DNA of 64,000 nt. It comes from Allopusillimonas ginsengisoli (GTDB taxonomy: Bacteria > Pseudomonadota > Gammaproteobacteria > Burkholderiales > Burkholderiaceae_B). Numbering within the stretch: the stretch's first letter is position 1; each line of letters starts with the position of its first letter. The stretch covers positions 81,832-145,831 of the forward strand of contig RAPG01000014.1 in the NCBI GenBank assembly GCA_005239165.1, in the 5' to 3' direction. The notes under the pieces were generated by a model. The model did not search any database and was not told the origin of the DNA. It was given only the letters and a program-made list of their open reading frames with translations. The translations under genes and the position numbers were made by a program. Positions 8,272 through 18,573 of this stretch are shown one piece after another.

Positions 8272-9759
8272 ATGAGCGAAAAAATGCAAGCCAAGCAAGA
8301 CGCAGCACAGCCGGCTACACAGGGCGAAGGCTCATTAATCGACCAGTTGATCGAATCTACACGCGTTCGACCCGGGGACGATGCCTATTCCATCACCCGG
8401 CAAGGCCTGGAGGCCTTCGTTTCCGAATTGCTCGAACCGAACCGTGCCAAGGAAAAAGTCGGCCAGGGCATGATCGACGAAATGATTGCCTCGCTGGATC
8501 ACAAGTTATGCCAGCAAGTCGACGCCATCATGCATCACGAGTCGTTCCAGAAGATGGAATCTGCCTGGCGTTCACTGAAATTTCTGATCGATCGTACAGA
8601 TTTTCGCGAGAACAACCGCATCGAAATTCTCAATGTATCGAAGCAGACGTTGCTCGACGACTTCGAAGACGCACCCGACATTACGCGGTCCGGTCTGTAC
8701 AAAGCCGTCTATACCGCAGAATTCGGCCAGTTCGGTGGCCAGCCTATTGGCACCATCATCGGCAATTACGATTTTGGCCCAGGCGGTCAGGACATCAAAC
8801 TGTTGCAATCCGTGGCGGGCGTCGCCGCGATGGCGCACGCGCCATTCATTGCAGCTGCCGGCCCGCAATTTTTCGGCATGGATTCATATGCCGACCTGGC
8901 TAATCTGAAGGACTTGTCGGCGGTATTTGAAGGGCCTCAGTACGCAAAGTGGAACGCATTTCGCGAATCGGAAGATGCGCGTTTCGTGGGCCTGACCATG
9001 CCTAATTTTCTGCTGCGTGTGCCCTATGGCGATGAAACCATTCCCACCAAGAAATTTCGCTACAACGAAGATGTCAGCAGTGGCAATAAAGATTTCCTGT
9101 GGGGCAACGCAGCTTTTGCCTTTGCCAGCCGCCTATCAGAAAGCTTTGGTCAATATCGCTGGTGTGCCAACATTATCGGCCCGCAAGGCGGCGGAACTGT
9201 AGGCGATCTGCCCGTCTACAACTACGAGGCTATGGGCGAAGCCCAGATGAAAATCCCGACCGAAGTACTCATTTCGGAGCGTCGCGAATTCGAGCTGGCT
9301 GAACAGGGCTTTATTGCACTGACCATGCGCAAGAACACCGACAACGCTGCATTCTTTTCAGCTAATTCTGTGCAAAAGCCCAAGTTCTTTGGAAACAATC
9401 CCGAAGGCAAGCAGGCCGAGCTCAATTACAAGCTGGGTACACAACTGCCGTATATCTTCGTGGTCAGCCGTCTGGCGCATTACATCAAGGTCATACAGCG
9501 CGAGAACATCGGTACCTGGAAGGAACGCAATGATCTTGAAACCGAATTGAACACCTGGATACGCCAGTATGTGGCCGACATGGATAACCCGGCCGCCGGC
9601 GTGCGCAGCAGAAGACCGCTACGTCAGGCAGAAATTACTGTTTCGGATGTGGAGGGTGATCCGGGATGGTATCGCGTAGGTTTGAAGGTACGTCCGCACT
9701 TTAAATATATGGGTGCGTCCTTCACGCTTTCGCTAGTGGGCAAGCTGGATAAAGGCTAA
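8272..9759 (+). CDS. tssC: T6SS contractile sheath large subunit TssC
   Basis: 495 residues, a full-length TssC/VipB. Recognisable conserved stretches include AWRSLKFLIDRTDF, the GNYDFGPGGQDIKLLQS segment, the YKLGTQLPYIFVVSRLAHYIKV region and the C-terminal AEITVSDVEGDPGWY motif. With TssB it builds the sheath; its N-terminal helix is what ClpV grips when it disassembles contracted sheath. That matters here because the ClpV gene in this operon is frameshifted in the very domain that does the gripping. Confidence 0.97.
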   Translation: MSEKMQAKQDAAQPATQGEGSLIDQLIESTRVRPGDDAYSITRQGLEAFVSELLEPNRAKEKVGQGMIDEMIASLDHKLCQQVDAIMHHESFQKMESAWRSLKFLIDRTDFRENNRIEILNVSKQTLLDDFEDAPDITRSGLYKAVYTAEFGQFGGQPIGTIIGNYDFGPGGQDIKLLQSVAGVAAMAHAPFIAAAGPQFFGMDSYADLANLKDLSAVFEGPQYAKWNAFRESEDARFVGLTMPNFLLRVPYGDETIPTKKFRYNEDVSSGNKDFLWGNAAFAFASRLSESFGQYRWCANIIGPQGGGTVGDLPVYNYEAMGEAQMKIPTEVLISERREFELAEQGFIALTMRKNTDNAAFFSANSVQKPKFFGNNPEGKQAELNYKLGTQLPYIFVVSRLAHYIKVIQRENIGTWKERNDLETELNTWIRQYVADMDNPAAGVRSRRPLRQAEITVSDVEGDPGWYRVGLKVRPHFKYMGASFTLSLVGKLDKG

Positions 9760-9860
9760 CCCGCAATCAGTGTCGGCTGACGCGCCGGCTGCCACCAGCG
9801 CGCCACCACGACTTTAGCAGCACCCGTCTTTCAACTTATCAACTGCAAGGAAAGTTTATC

Positions 9861-10346
9861 ATGCCAATGCCGTGCTACCTCACCCTCGAAGGCGAGAACC
9901 AGGGAAAAATCGAAGGCTCGTGCGAAGTCAGCGGGCACGAAGGAAAAGTCCTCGTGCAAGCGGTCGAACATCATATCGAACTGCCCAAAAACCCACAAAG
10001 CGGTCTGCCCTCGGGCAAGCGCCAACATCTGGGTATTACGCTGACCAAAGAAATCGATAAAGCATCTCCCAAGCTGTATCAGGCCTTGTGCTCAGGCGAA
10101 CAGATGAAAACAGTCGACCTCGAGTTCTACCGCATCAGCCCCAAGGGCACCGAAGAAAAGTACTACACGATCCATCTGGAAAAGGCTGTGATCGTCGGTA
10201 CCCGGCTGTGGGTCCCCAACTGCCTGCATCCGGATAATCGGCAAATGGGGCACATGGAAGATATCGGCCTGACTTACGAAAAAATCGTCTGGACTTGGGA
10301 GCCAGATGGCATCGAAGCAGAAGACTCCTGGCTGGCCCCCAAGTAA
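9861..10346 (+). CDS. hcp: T6SS tube protein Hcp (TssD)
   Basis: 161 residues, standard Hcp length. It begins MPMPCYLTLEGENQGKIEGS and carries the GTKPIxG-like core and a C-terminal YEKIVWTWEPDGIEAEDSW tail typical of the Hcp1 family. Hexameric Hcp rings stack to form the inner tube that is expelled from the cell. It has its own ribosome site (AAGGAAAG, 9846-9853) after a 101-nt gap from tssC, and a strong hairpin follows the stop codon, fitting a gene that must be expressed far above its neighbours. Confidence 0.97.
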   Translation: MPMPCYLTLEGENQGKIEGSCEVSGHEGKVLVQAVEHHIELPKNPQSGLPSGKRQHLGITLTKEIDKASPKLYQALCSGEQMKTVDLEFYRISPKGTEEKYYTIHLEKAVIVGTRLWVPNCLHPDNRQMGHMEDIGLTYEKIVWTWEPDGIEAEDSWLAPK

Positions 10347-10364
10347 TCAGGTGAAGAACCAAGG

Positions 10365-10382
10365 GGCGCGGCTTGCCGCGCC
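10365..10382 (+). terminator. GC-rich hairpin after hcp (attenuator or mRNA stabiliser)
   Basis: GGCGCGGC (10365-10372) and GCCGCGCC (10375-10382) form a perfect 8-bp stem closed by only two T, 18 nt after the hcp stop and 9 nt before the tssE start. No T-run follows, so full termination is unlikely. It may protect the hcp message 3' end, reduce read-through into tssE, or limit tssE translation. Confidence 0.5.
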
Positions 10383-10391
10383 TTGACTCTC

Positions 10392-10811
10392 ATGAACGAA
10401 CGCCGACTTCTGGAACACATATCCAGTCTGGGTGCAGAGGGAGATCGCGGGAAAATTTCCCGGGCCGAGATTCTGATCAGCTCCATACTGGACCATCTGC
10501 ACCGCATATTGAATACGCGGCAAGGCAGCGTGCCTGTGGACCCCGCTTTTGGCGTACCTGATTTCACCAATCTGGCCGGGTCCTTCAGCACGGGCACGAC
10601 AGACCAGATCATCCAGGACATGAACCGTATGATCCAGCGCTACGAACCCCGCTTGCGTCAGCCGAAGATCAGTTTTTCCAGCAACCAGGACGAAGTCCTG
10701 TCTCTTGTCTTTTCAATTTCCGGAACCGTTAGCGTCGACAACCGCGACATACCGGTACAACTGACGTCCCTCGTGGCATCCAACGGCAAGGTCTCTATCA
10801 GGAAGCAATGA
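10392..10811 (+). CDS. tssE: T6SS baseplate protein TssE
   Basis: 139 residues, homologous to phage T4 gp25. The family pattern is present: an N-terminal LLEHISSLG segment, the Ile-Leu-rich IRRILNTRQG-like motif (LHRILNTRQGSVPVDPAFGVPD) and the C-terminal EVLSLVFSISGTV strand pair. TssE is part of the baseplate wedge that nucleates sheath assembly. ATG 10392 is used; the in-frame TTG at 10383 is part of the preceding hairpin. No good Shine-Dalgarno sequence is seen, so it may depend on translation coming from hcp. Confidence 0.95.
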   Translation: MNERRLLEHISSLGAEGDRGKISRAEILISSILDHLHRILNTRQGSVPVDPAFGVPDFTNLAGSFSTGTTDQIIQDMNRMIQRYEPRLRQPKISFSSNQDEVLSLVFSISGTVSVDNRDIPVQLTSLVASNGKVSIRKQ

Positions 10812-10815
10812 ACAG

Positions 10816-12540
10816 ATGCTGAATCGGTATTACGAACAGGAGCTGGCCAATCTGCGTGGACTGGGCTCGGAGTTTGCCCAGAAGAATCCTGCGCTGGCAC
10901 CTCTATTGGGTGCCGACAGGGCCAGTGACCCGGATGTGGAACGCCTGCTGGAAGGTGTCGCGTTTCTGACGGGATTGATCCGGCATCGTCTGGACGATGA
11001 TTTTCCCGAGTTCATACAGAATTTGGCACAACTGCTGTTTCCCCACTTTTTGCGTCCCTTGCCGTGCATGACCATCATGCAGTACGAGCCGCGTATGCAA
11101 TTGGAGGAAGCCGTCACAATTGATGCCGGCACTGAATTTTCGTCGGCACCCGTTGATGGCCAGCGAATCGTGTTTCGCTCATCCTTTCCCGTGACGATAG
11201 AGCCGGTCAAGTTGATCTCCACCCAGTGGGAGGGTGGCGGTGCGCAGGCGCGTACCTTGCGCATGCGTATGCGTTATACCGGCGCGACAGCCGGCAGCTG
11301 GAAAAACGATAGTTTGCGCTTCTTTTTGGGCGGTGCCCATACGGATGCGACCCGACTTTATTTATTGCTGTTGCGCCATGTGCGCGAAGTACGCATCAGC
11401 TCAGAGGGTGGCCCCGTCACCACGCTGCCACCCTCTTGCATCACGCCTGCCGGCCTGAACCCTGATCTTAATTTACTGCCCTGGCCCAGCAATGCACACC
11501 CGGCCTGGCGTATTCTGCACGAGTATTTTGCCCTGCCCGAAAAGCTGCTGTTCATTGACTTGAACGGCTTTGCCAAATGGCCTCAGCGCGCGGCAGCACA
11601 GGACTTCTCGGTACAATTTCTGTTCAAGCATGTACCAGATTGGGCGCCGGACATGGGGCCGGACAGCTTCGTGATGAACGCAACACCGGCTGCCAATCTG
11701 GTAAGCGCCGATGCCCACCCCATACGCATTGATCACCGCCAGCCCGACTATAAAATTCAGCCCGTATCGCGCAGTAATCTCCAGCTCGAGCAAATTTACT
11801 CCATTGATCAGGTGCTGGCCCGATCCGTCGACGGCCAGGAACGCGACTATCACGCATTTTCTGCGTTTCAGGGCGAAGACAGTACCAGCTACAACCTGCG
11901 TATCCGACCCTCCGTGCTGGATCGTGGCCACGATTACTACCTGAGTTTGCCTTATGCGCGGCAAGACGAACCGCAGCCGCTCACGCTCTCGGCGCGCCTG
12001 ACGTGCACGCATGGCCACCTGCCCGAAAACCTGCGCCTGGGCGACATCAATAAACCCACCGACAACTCGCCACCACGCATAGATTTTCGCAACATCCTCA
12101 GTGTGACCCCATACAGTCCACCAACTTTTGACAGTGCCTTGCTCTGGCGCGTGCTCTCACACATGAACGCCAATCATTTGTCACTGGCCAGTGGCAATCA
12201 ACTGCATGACTTGCTGTCGCTGTACCTGCCACCGCGTCAGTCCAGCATGCAACGCCATGCCGCAGCCCGGCGCATGATCGTATCCATGGAGAAAATCCAT
12301 GTCGAACCCGCTCGTCGCATGGTGCGCGGAATGCCTGTGCAAGGCAGCAAGATCACCATCGAATGTCGGGGTGATCACTTCCCAGGTGTTGGCAGCCTGT
12401 TCCTGTTTGGCACCGTGCTGGATGAACTGCTGGCTGGCACCACCGCGCTTAACACCTTCAGCGCCCTGACGCTGGTAGACACCGTAAATGGAGAGACTCT
12501 GACATGGCCCGCGAAGATCGGCCGCTACCGGCTTCTGTAG
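10816..12540 (+). CDS. tssF: T6SS baseplate protein TssF
   Basis: 574 residues, normal length for TssF/VasA. It starts with the family hallmark MLNRYYEQELANLRGLGSEFA and shows the LARLTDDFPEFIQNLAQLLFPHFLRPLP segment near residues 65-85 in the form RLDDDFPEFIQNLAQLLF. TssF forms baseplate wedges with TssG, TssE and TssK. It lies 4 nt after tssE, and its last 37 nt overlap the start of tssG. Confidence 0.95.
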   Translation: MLNRYYEQELANLRGLGSEFAQKNPALAPLLGADRASDPDVERLLEGVAFLTGLIRHRLDDDFPEFIQNLAQLLFPHFLRPLPCMTIMQYEPRMQLEEAVTIDAGTEFSSAPVDGQRIVFRSSFPVTIEPVKLISTQWEGGGAQARTLRMRMRYTGATAGSWKNDSLRFFLGGAHTDATRLYLLLLRHVREVRISSEGGPVTTLPPSCITPAGLNPDLNLLPWPSNAHPAWRILHEYFALPEKLLFIDLNGFAKWPQRAAAQDFSVQFLFKHVPDWAPDMGPDSFVMNATPAANLVSADAHPIRIDHRQPDYKIQPVSRSNLQLEQIYSIDQVLARSVDGQERDYHAFSAFQGEDSTSYNLRIRPSVLDRGHDYYLSLPYARQDEPQPLTLSARLTCTHGHLPENLRLGDINKPTDNSPPRIDFRNILSVTPYSPPTFDSALLWRVLSHMNANHLSLASGNQLHDLLSLYLPPRQSSMQRHAAARRMIVSMEKIHVEPARRMVRGMPVQGSKITIECRGDHFPGVGSLFLFGTVLDELLAGTTALNTFSALTLVDTVNGETLTWPAKIGRYRLL

Positions 12541-13541
12541 CGAGCATGGAACCCTTGCTCGCAGAGGGGCATCGCTACGCCTTTTTCCAGGCCTTACGCC
12601 TGCTGCGCTTGCAACTGGGCGAAGACGCCTTTGAGAAAGCGGTACGCGTGCGTCCGGCGCTTTCCATGTCGTTTCCCGAAAACGACATGGAAAGCATCGA
12701 ACAAGATGAAGACAAGCTGCGCATTACGGCTAACTTTTTCGGCCTGTATGGCGTTACGTCACCGCTGCCCACCTTCTACACAGAAGATCTGATCGACGAG
12801 CGTCTGTCCGGCGGGTCAAATTCCCGCGATTTCCTCGATATCATCCACGCCGCGCTTTATCCCATGCTGTTCAAAGCGTGGGAGAAAAACCGTATTTGGC
12901 TTTCAGTAACCGAAAAGAAAGACGGAAAGCGGCTAAACCAGTTGATGGCGCTGCTGGGCCTGCACAATAGTTCCGGGGCAGCTCCTCAGAACAACCTGCA
13001 GGCATTGCTGCCCCACGCGGGGAATTTCAATCAATATCCGCGCTCGGCTTTCGGCCTGCAAGCGCTCGTTTCAGGCTTGCTTGATGACTTGCCCGTGAAG
13101 GTAGAGCCATGCGTGCCGCGTACTGTTTCTATCCCTGCAGCCGACCGCACCATGCTGAGCGTCCAGGCCTGCAGTCTGGGCAACGACACGATGTTAGGCA
13201 GCCAGGTTGCAGAACGCTCGGGACAGGCCCATGTGCACGTGGGCCCCATGCCAGCCGCTATGTTTGAGCGGCTGCTGCCAGGTGGCAGCCTGTTTACCAA
13301 AATTACCCAAGCCATTTCGCATTATGTGGAAGAGCCCATTGCCTGCGTGCTGGGCCTGTCCGTGAAGCCCGCCGAGCGCCAGGCTATCGCACTGGGCGAT
13401 GGCTGGAACCGCCTGGGCCTTAACACCTGGCTGCCCGAATCCGAACCTGGCGCTGCCAGTTCGCCGGGACGCACTTGTGACGAGATTTTCCTTCCCATCG
13501 ACCTTGACCTGGGTCGGCAAAACCTGAGGAACCCTTCATGA
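12504..13541 (+). CDS. tssG: T6SS baseplate protein TssG
   Basis: 345 residues, homologous to TssG/VasB. It carries the early FFQALRLLRLQ motif, the FFGLYGVTSPLPTFYTE block and the FLDIIHAALYPMLFKAWEK helix that binds TssK and TssF. It overlaps tssF by 37 nt in another frame and its stop codon overlaps the start of tssH, so the three are translationally linked. Confidence 0.95.
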   Translation: MAREDRPLPASVASMEPLLAEGHRYAFFQALRLLRLQLGEDAFEKAVRVRPALSMSFPENDMESIEQDEDKLRITANFFGLYGVTSPLPTFYTEDLIDERLSGGSNSRDFLDIIHAALYPMLFKAWEKNRIWLSVTEKKDGKRLNQLMALLGLHNSSGAAPQNNLQALLPHAGNFNQYPRSAFGLQALVSGLLDDLPVKVEPCVPRTVSIPAADRTMLSVQACSLGNDTMLGSQVAERSGQAHVHVGPMPAAMFERLLPGGSLFTKITQAISHYVEEPIACVLGLSVKPAERQAIALGDGWNRLGLNTWLPESEPGAASSPGRTCDEIFLPIDLDLGRQNLRNPS

Positions 13542-16206
13542 TGTTGGTAGAACTAAAACCGCTGTTCGCGCGCCTGAATCCTTATTGCTCAGCCGCGCTC
13601 GAAGGCGCGGCCGGCCTGACCCTGGCACGCAATCACTATGAAATCGGTGTGGAACATATGCTGCGCAGATTGCTGGACGATACCGGCAGTGATGTGGTGC
13701 GCATACTCGAGCACTTCGAGATCGACCCCTTGCGTCTGGCTGCGCAACTTGACGACACATTGGCCCAACTAAAAATGGCAACCCGGGCCGGCCAGTGTTT
13801 GCCGCTCTGCTCACCGAATGGGTGCAGGAATCCTGGCTTGCATCGTCCATCACCCTGGGCGAACATCAGATACGTGGCGGGGCGCTGCTGCTGGCGCTGG
13901 TCGCCCGGTTGGGCTATTACGGAGCCGGCACACAATGGGTAGACACCTTGCGCGGTGTCTCTAAAGAGAAGTTGACCAGCCACTTCGATGAGATCGTCGC
14001 AGGTTCGCCAGAGACCACCCTGCAAGCCGGTGATGCACCCGTCAAATCCGGCACAGCCGCACACAACGAAGAGGCCATCGGCCAGTTTTGCGAAGACTTC
14101 ACCATCAAGGCAGCAGCCGGCAAAATCGATCCCGTGTTCGGACGAGACGCCGAGATACGCCAGATGATCGACATCCTGGCGCGACGCCGCAAGAACAATC
14201 CAATATGCGTGGGTGAACCCGGTGTCGGCAAGACTGCTGTGGTCGAAGGCCTGGCCCTGCGTATCGTCAATGACGATGTCCCTGATTTTCTGCGTGGCAC
14301 ACGTTTGCTGGGCCTGGATTTGGGCCTGCTCGAGGCGGGCGCCAGCGTCAAGGGGGAATTCGAAAAACGACTGCGGGGCGTCATCGACGAGATCAAGGCA
14401 TCGGCGCAACCCACCATTCTGTTTATTGACGAAGCCCACATGCTGATAGGCGCCGGCGGGCAGAGCGGGGGCGGAGACGCCGCCAATCTTCTCAAACCCG
14501 CGCTGGCACGTGGCGAATTGCGCACCATTGCCGCAACCACCTGGTCAGAATACAAAAAATACTTCGAGAAAGACGCGGCATTGGCCCGGCGCTTCCAGCT
14601 AGTCAAGCTTGAAGAGCCCGACGTAGCAACGGCGGTGCAAATACTACGGGGTCTTAAGGGTGCTTACGAGTCGGCCCATGGCGTAATCGTGCGTGACGAT
14701 GCCATCGTCGCAGCAGCCGAACTAGCCAGTCGTTACATCACCGGTCGCCTGCTGCCTGACAAAGCTGTAGACCTGCTCGATACAGCGGCGGCGCGGGTAC
14801 GGATAGGCATGGGGATCAAACCAGCTGAACTGGAGCGGCTGGAGCGGCACCTGGCGGGGCTGGAGCGCGAGCGCACGGCCCTGCAGCGGGAACTCGGGTA
14901 CGACCCTCGCGCCCACAGCGCGCGCCTGGCTGCCATTGCCCAGGAAACCACCGATACACAGGCCAGCCACAATACCTTGCATGATCGCTGGCAGAAACAA
15001 AAAGAAGCCGCCGAGCAGGTCGTTGCCCTGCGTGTGCAGATAGACGAGTCGCCTGAGGATCAAGGCTTGCAGACCCAACTGCAGGCAGCCGGGGAAAATC
15101 TGGCCGAACTACAGGGCGATGACCCCTTAATCTTCATCGAGGCAGACCCTGATGCCGTGGCGCGCGTTGTGTCTGACTGGACAGGCGTGCCTCTGGGCAA
15201 AATGCAGCGCGATGCCGTCGGCGGAATTCTGTCACTGGCGGACAACATCAAAACACGCATACACGGCCAGGACCACGCCGTGGATAAAATCACGGCTGCC
15301 GTCAAGGCTGCACAGTCAGGTCTGCGAGATCCAAGCCAGCCGACGGGTATTTTCCTGCTGGTCGGGCCTTCAGGCGTCGGCAAGACCGAAACTGCGCTGG
15401 CTGTGGCTGACCAATTGTTTGGTGGTGAACAATCGCTGGTGTCAGTCAATATGAGCGAATTCCAGGAAAAGCACACCATCAGCCGTCTGGTCGGCTCGCC
15501 TCCGGGGTACGTCGGCTATGGCGAAGGCGGAATACTGACCGAGGCCGTACGCAAGCGTCCTTATTCTGTGGTGTTGCTGGACGAGGTCGAAAAAGCGCAT
15601 CCAGACGTGCTCAACCTGTTTTATCAGGTGTTCGACAAGGGCACTTTGTCCGACGGCGAAGGACGCATCATCGACTTCAGCAATACGGTGGTGTTCCTGA
15701 CAAGTAACCTGGCAACCGATGAAATTCAGGCATTAACACGCGAAGGCCGACCCGAGCCCGACGCCGTATCTGAGGCCATCCATCCTCTGCTGGCCAAATA
15801 CTTCAAGCCTGCACTGCTTGCCCGCATGACAGTCGTGCCTTATTACACGCTACCGCCGGCCTACCTGACGAGCATCGTGAACTTAAAGCTGGGACGACTG
15901 GCACAGCGCCTGGCAGCCGCCAACCGCATCACCCTGAATTTCTCAACCGAAGTCGCAGAGACCATCGCCGCCCGATGCACAGAAGTGGACAGCGGAGCGC
16001 GTAACATCGACTTCATATTGGGCAAAAGCCTGACACCGGCGCTTTCAGATGTCGTGCTGACGGCCATGGCCCAGGGTCGCAGTCTGAACACGCTGCTCGT
16101 CAGCACCGGCGAGGACGGCACCTGGGCTATTGAACCCGAGTTTGACATGACCGAAGAGCCTACTGAGTCTGGTAGCGATGTCTCGCTGCAGGAGTCGGCG
16201 GGATGA
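13538..16206 (+). pseudogene. tssH: tssH (clpV), sheath-recycling ATPase, interrupted by a one-base frameshift
   Basis: Two overlapping frames make up one ClpV. The first (from ATG 13538) gives about 80 residues of N-domain and then drifts into nonsense, ending at 13942. The second resumes the ClpV sequence and runs to 16206. Adding one A to the A5 tract at 13771-13775 restores an unbroken frame, reading LKNGNPGRPVFAALL across the join, for about 889 residues, the normal ClpV length. The rest is intact: D1 Walker A GEPGVGKT, Walker B LFIDEAH, D2 Walker A GPSGVGKT, and VLLDEVEKAHPD. ClpV strips contracted TssBC sheath. An internal GTG at 13795 could still make an N-truncated ATPase. A genuine mutation and a homopolymer sequencing error are both possible. 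Confidence 0.9.
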
Positions 16207-18557
16207 CAGAAAGCACTTACGATTACAGGCTGCAGTGCGATACGCTGCAGGCGATGGTGCCAGACCAGAACATTTTGGTGACGCAATGGCACGGCACTGA
16301 AGCGGTCTCGCAGCTATATCGCTTCACAATCACCGTGGCCATACCCCCTGCAGACCTGCCTCTGGAGAAGCTGCTGGATCAGCCGGCAACCTTGCAACTG
16401 CGTCATCCGGATGGCGCCACAGCACGCTGGCACGGCATCATTACCCAAGCCGGGCAGCATGGGCATGACGAAAACTACGATTACTACCAACTGATCCTCG
16501 AACCGCGCATGGCGCGCCTGGGTCTGCGCCAATGGTCGGATATTTATCTGGACCAGCAGCTCAATGACTTAATTGTGACGCTGCTCAAAGAAGCGCAACT
16601 TACCGAGCAATATGCCAGTGACAACGCCCCCTACGACTATCGCATTACGATAACTGATCAGGATCTGGCCCAGATGCGCAGACCCTTTACTTGCCAGTTC
16701 GAAGAAAGTTGCCTGCATTTTCTGATGCGCAAGCTGGAATTCTATGGTGTGTACTTCTGGTTCGAACAGGGCGAAGACCGCGAATCCATCGTCTTCTGCA
16801 ACGACGCCAGCCAGCAGCCCATCGAAGCGGGCAACGCCATTTATTACCCCAAGGGTGCGCTTGATCCCGACATACGACGGGTGGTGGTCACACGCATGGA
16901 CAGGCATGTGACCATGCAGCCCGCCACTTTGTCGCTGCACGCACTGCACAACTACAACAACACGGCTATTGACCTGGCGTCCACCACCAGTGTGTCAGGT
17001 GTGCCCACTGGCAGAGGCGATACGCAATCCGTCACCGATTTCTTCTCTGTGGTGGACAGTGATAGCGGTGGTGGTTCGAATGGCGTGCCAGGCGATACTC
17101 TGGCCACATGGCGGTCACAAGAACTTGCCTGCCAGACTTTGCAGATACACGGTGAGGCACGAACACCCGGAGTGTTGGCCGGCCATTTTCTGGCTGTTTC
17201 AGCGCCTGATCTGCTGGCAGATGCGAGCCAATACTACATCGTTCACGTCGAGCACGAAGGCATCCAGACCCTGGAAACCTCGCCAGGCAGCGATGAGCTA
17301 CCCTACCGGGCCCGCTTTACAGCCTTGCCGCGCTGGCGAGACCAGACAAACCAGAGTGATGTGGTGCAGTTCCGGCCGCAGCGTCTGACGCCTGTGCCGC
17401 GAGTAGCGCGGCTCATCACGGGTTTTGTCGACATGGACAACGAGGCGGGGCCCAAGCGCTATGCGCAACCCGATGAGCAGGGTCGCTACAAGATTCGTCT
17501 TACCTTCGCCCGAAACAATCATGGCGCCTACAAGAATTCTGCCTGGTTGCGCCAGAGTACACAGTATGCAGCCGGCGCGCCCCAAAGCGAACTGAAGAAA
17601 GCCGGCATGCATTTCCCGTTGCGTGAAGGTACGGAAGTACTGATTGCCTTTCTGAATGAAGACCCAGATCTGCCGGTTATTGTTGGCAGTCTGCCTAATG
17701 TCGAGGCTCCCAGCGTCGTCAGTCAGAGCAACGCGCGCGAACACCTCATACGCACCCCGGGCGGCAGCGGCCTGTCTATTGTGGATGGCGGATCAGGTGA
17801 GGACGAGGATGAATCTCAGATTTGTCTTTCTACGCCTATGACAAACGCAAAGCTGACCTTGGGTACCGTGGAGCCGGATAACGGATTTCAACTGCGTACC
17901 GACGCAACTGGCGAGATACATGCAGGTGAGAATTTGCTGATCGAAGCGCCAGGCAAGTACAAGTTGTCGACCAGCACAGACCACACAGTACATCAGGTGT
18001 TTTATGGGGTCCGAGCCAGTGAGGATCTCGCGGCTGTTAGTTCTGTGACCCTAGGGGCCTCTTCGACCGTTAACGCCGGGGCCAAGTTCCTTGGTACGCT
18101 CGGCGGCTCTTTTTCTGCCTCGTTGGCATACACAAAAGATTTTAAACCGAGCGAGACGAGAGCCGTCTGGAACAACAGGTACACCCTTGGAAAAAATTTC
18201 AGGGAAACACTTTTGAAGGTGTCACGCACAAGCAAGGCAAGCTCAACAACAACGCTTGAGTACAAGGTCCTGGCATATAGCAAGTGCGAGATCGAATCTC
18301 CCGCATCAGTCGAATTGAAGTCAACAGGTGCCACACTCAATGTTAAACCCAGCGTCATTGATCTCAGCACATCACTCGGCGCCATTAATTTTAAAAGTAC
18401 TAAATTTCTTGCGGATGTATCTTCTTCGATTGATTTAAAAACACAAGCTAGCTCACTCGAACTCGGAAGCGGGGTAACCGTGAAATCAACGGGCGTCCTG
18501 AAAATGAGTGCAACAGGCGTCGCAAAGATGGACGGTAATCTGATTCAAATCGGATAG
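16203..18557 (+). CDS. vgrG: T6SS spike protein VgrG (TssI)
   Basis: 784 residues. It has a gp27-like N-terminal hub (~1-370), a gp5 OB-fold region (~395-500, with the RVRLTFARNNHGAYKNSAWLR-type stretch seen as YKIRLTFARNNHG), and a beta-helix needle with the FPLREGTEVLIAFLNEDPD motif. Residues ~600-784 continue with short Ser/Thr/Lys-rich beta repeats and no enzyme motif that I recognise, ending KMDGNLIQIG. VgrG trimers tip the Hcp tube and carry cargo. ATG 16203 overlaps the tssH stop (ATGA). Confidence 0.95.
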   Translation: MTESTYDYRLQCDTLQAMVPDQNILVTQWHGTEAVSQLYRFTITVAIPPADLPLEKLLDQPATLQLRHPDGATARWHGIITQAGQHGHDENYDYYQLILEPRMARLGLRQWSDIYLDQQLNDLIVTLLKEAQLTEQYASDNAPYDYRITITDQDLAQMRRPFTCQFEESCLHFLMRKLEFYGVYFWFEQGEDRESIVFCNDASQQPIEAGNAIYYPKGALDPDIRRVVVTRMDRHVTMQPATLSLHALHNYNNTAIDLASTTSVSGVPTGRGDTQSVTDFFSVVDSDSGGGSNGVPGDTLATWRSQELACQTLQIHGEARTPGVLAGHFLAVSAPDLLADASQYYIVHVEHEGIQTLETSPGSDELPYRARFTALPRWRDQTNQSDVVQFRPQRLTPVPRVARLITGFVDMDNEAGPKRYAQPDEQGRYKIRLTFARNNHGAYKNSAWLRQSTQYAAGAPQSELKKAGMHFPLREGTEVLIAFLNEDPDLPVIVGSLPNVEAPSVVSQSNAREHLIRTPGGSGLSIVDGGSGEDEDESQICLSTPMTNAKLTLGTVEPDNGFQLRTDATGEIHAGENLLIEAPGKYKLSTSTDHTVHQVFYGVRASEDLAAVSSVTLGASSTVNAGAKFLGTLGGSFSASLAYTKDFKPSETRAVWNNRYTLGKNFRETLLKVSRTSKASSTTTLEYKVLAYSKCEIESPASVELKSTGATLNVKPSVIDLSTSLGAINFKSTKFLADVSSSIDLKTQASSLELGSGVTVKSTGVLKMSATGVAKMDGNLIQIG

Positions 18558-18573
18558 TGTCAAGGAAACGAAA

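Noticed and set aside
13766..13800. Programmed ribosomal frameshift in tssH
   Set aside because: No slippery heptamer with a downstream pseudoknot was seen, and ClpV is not known to use one; a simple indel in the A tract explains the data.
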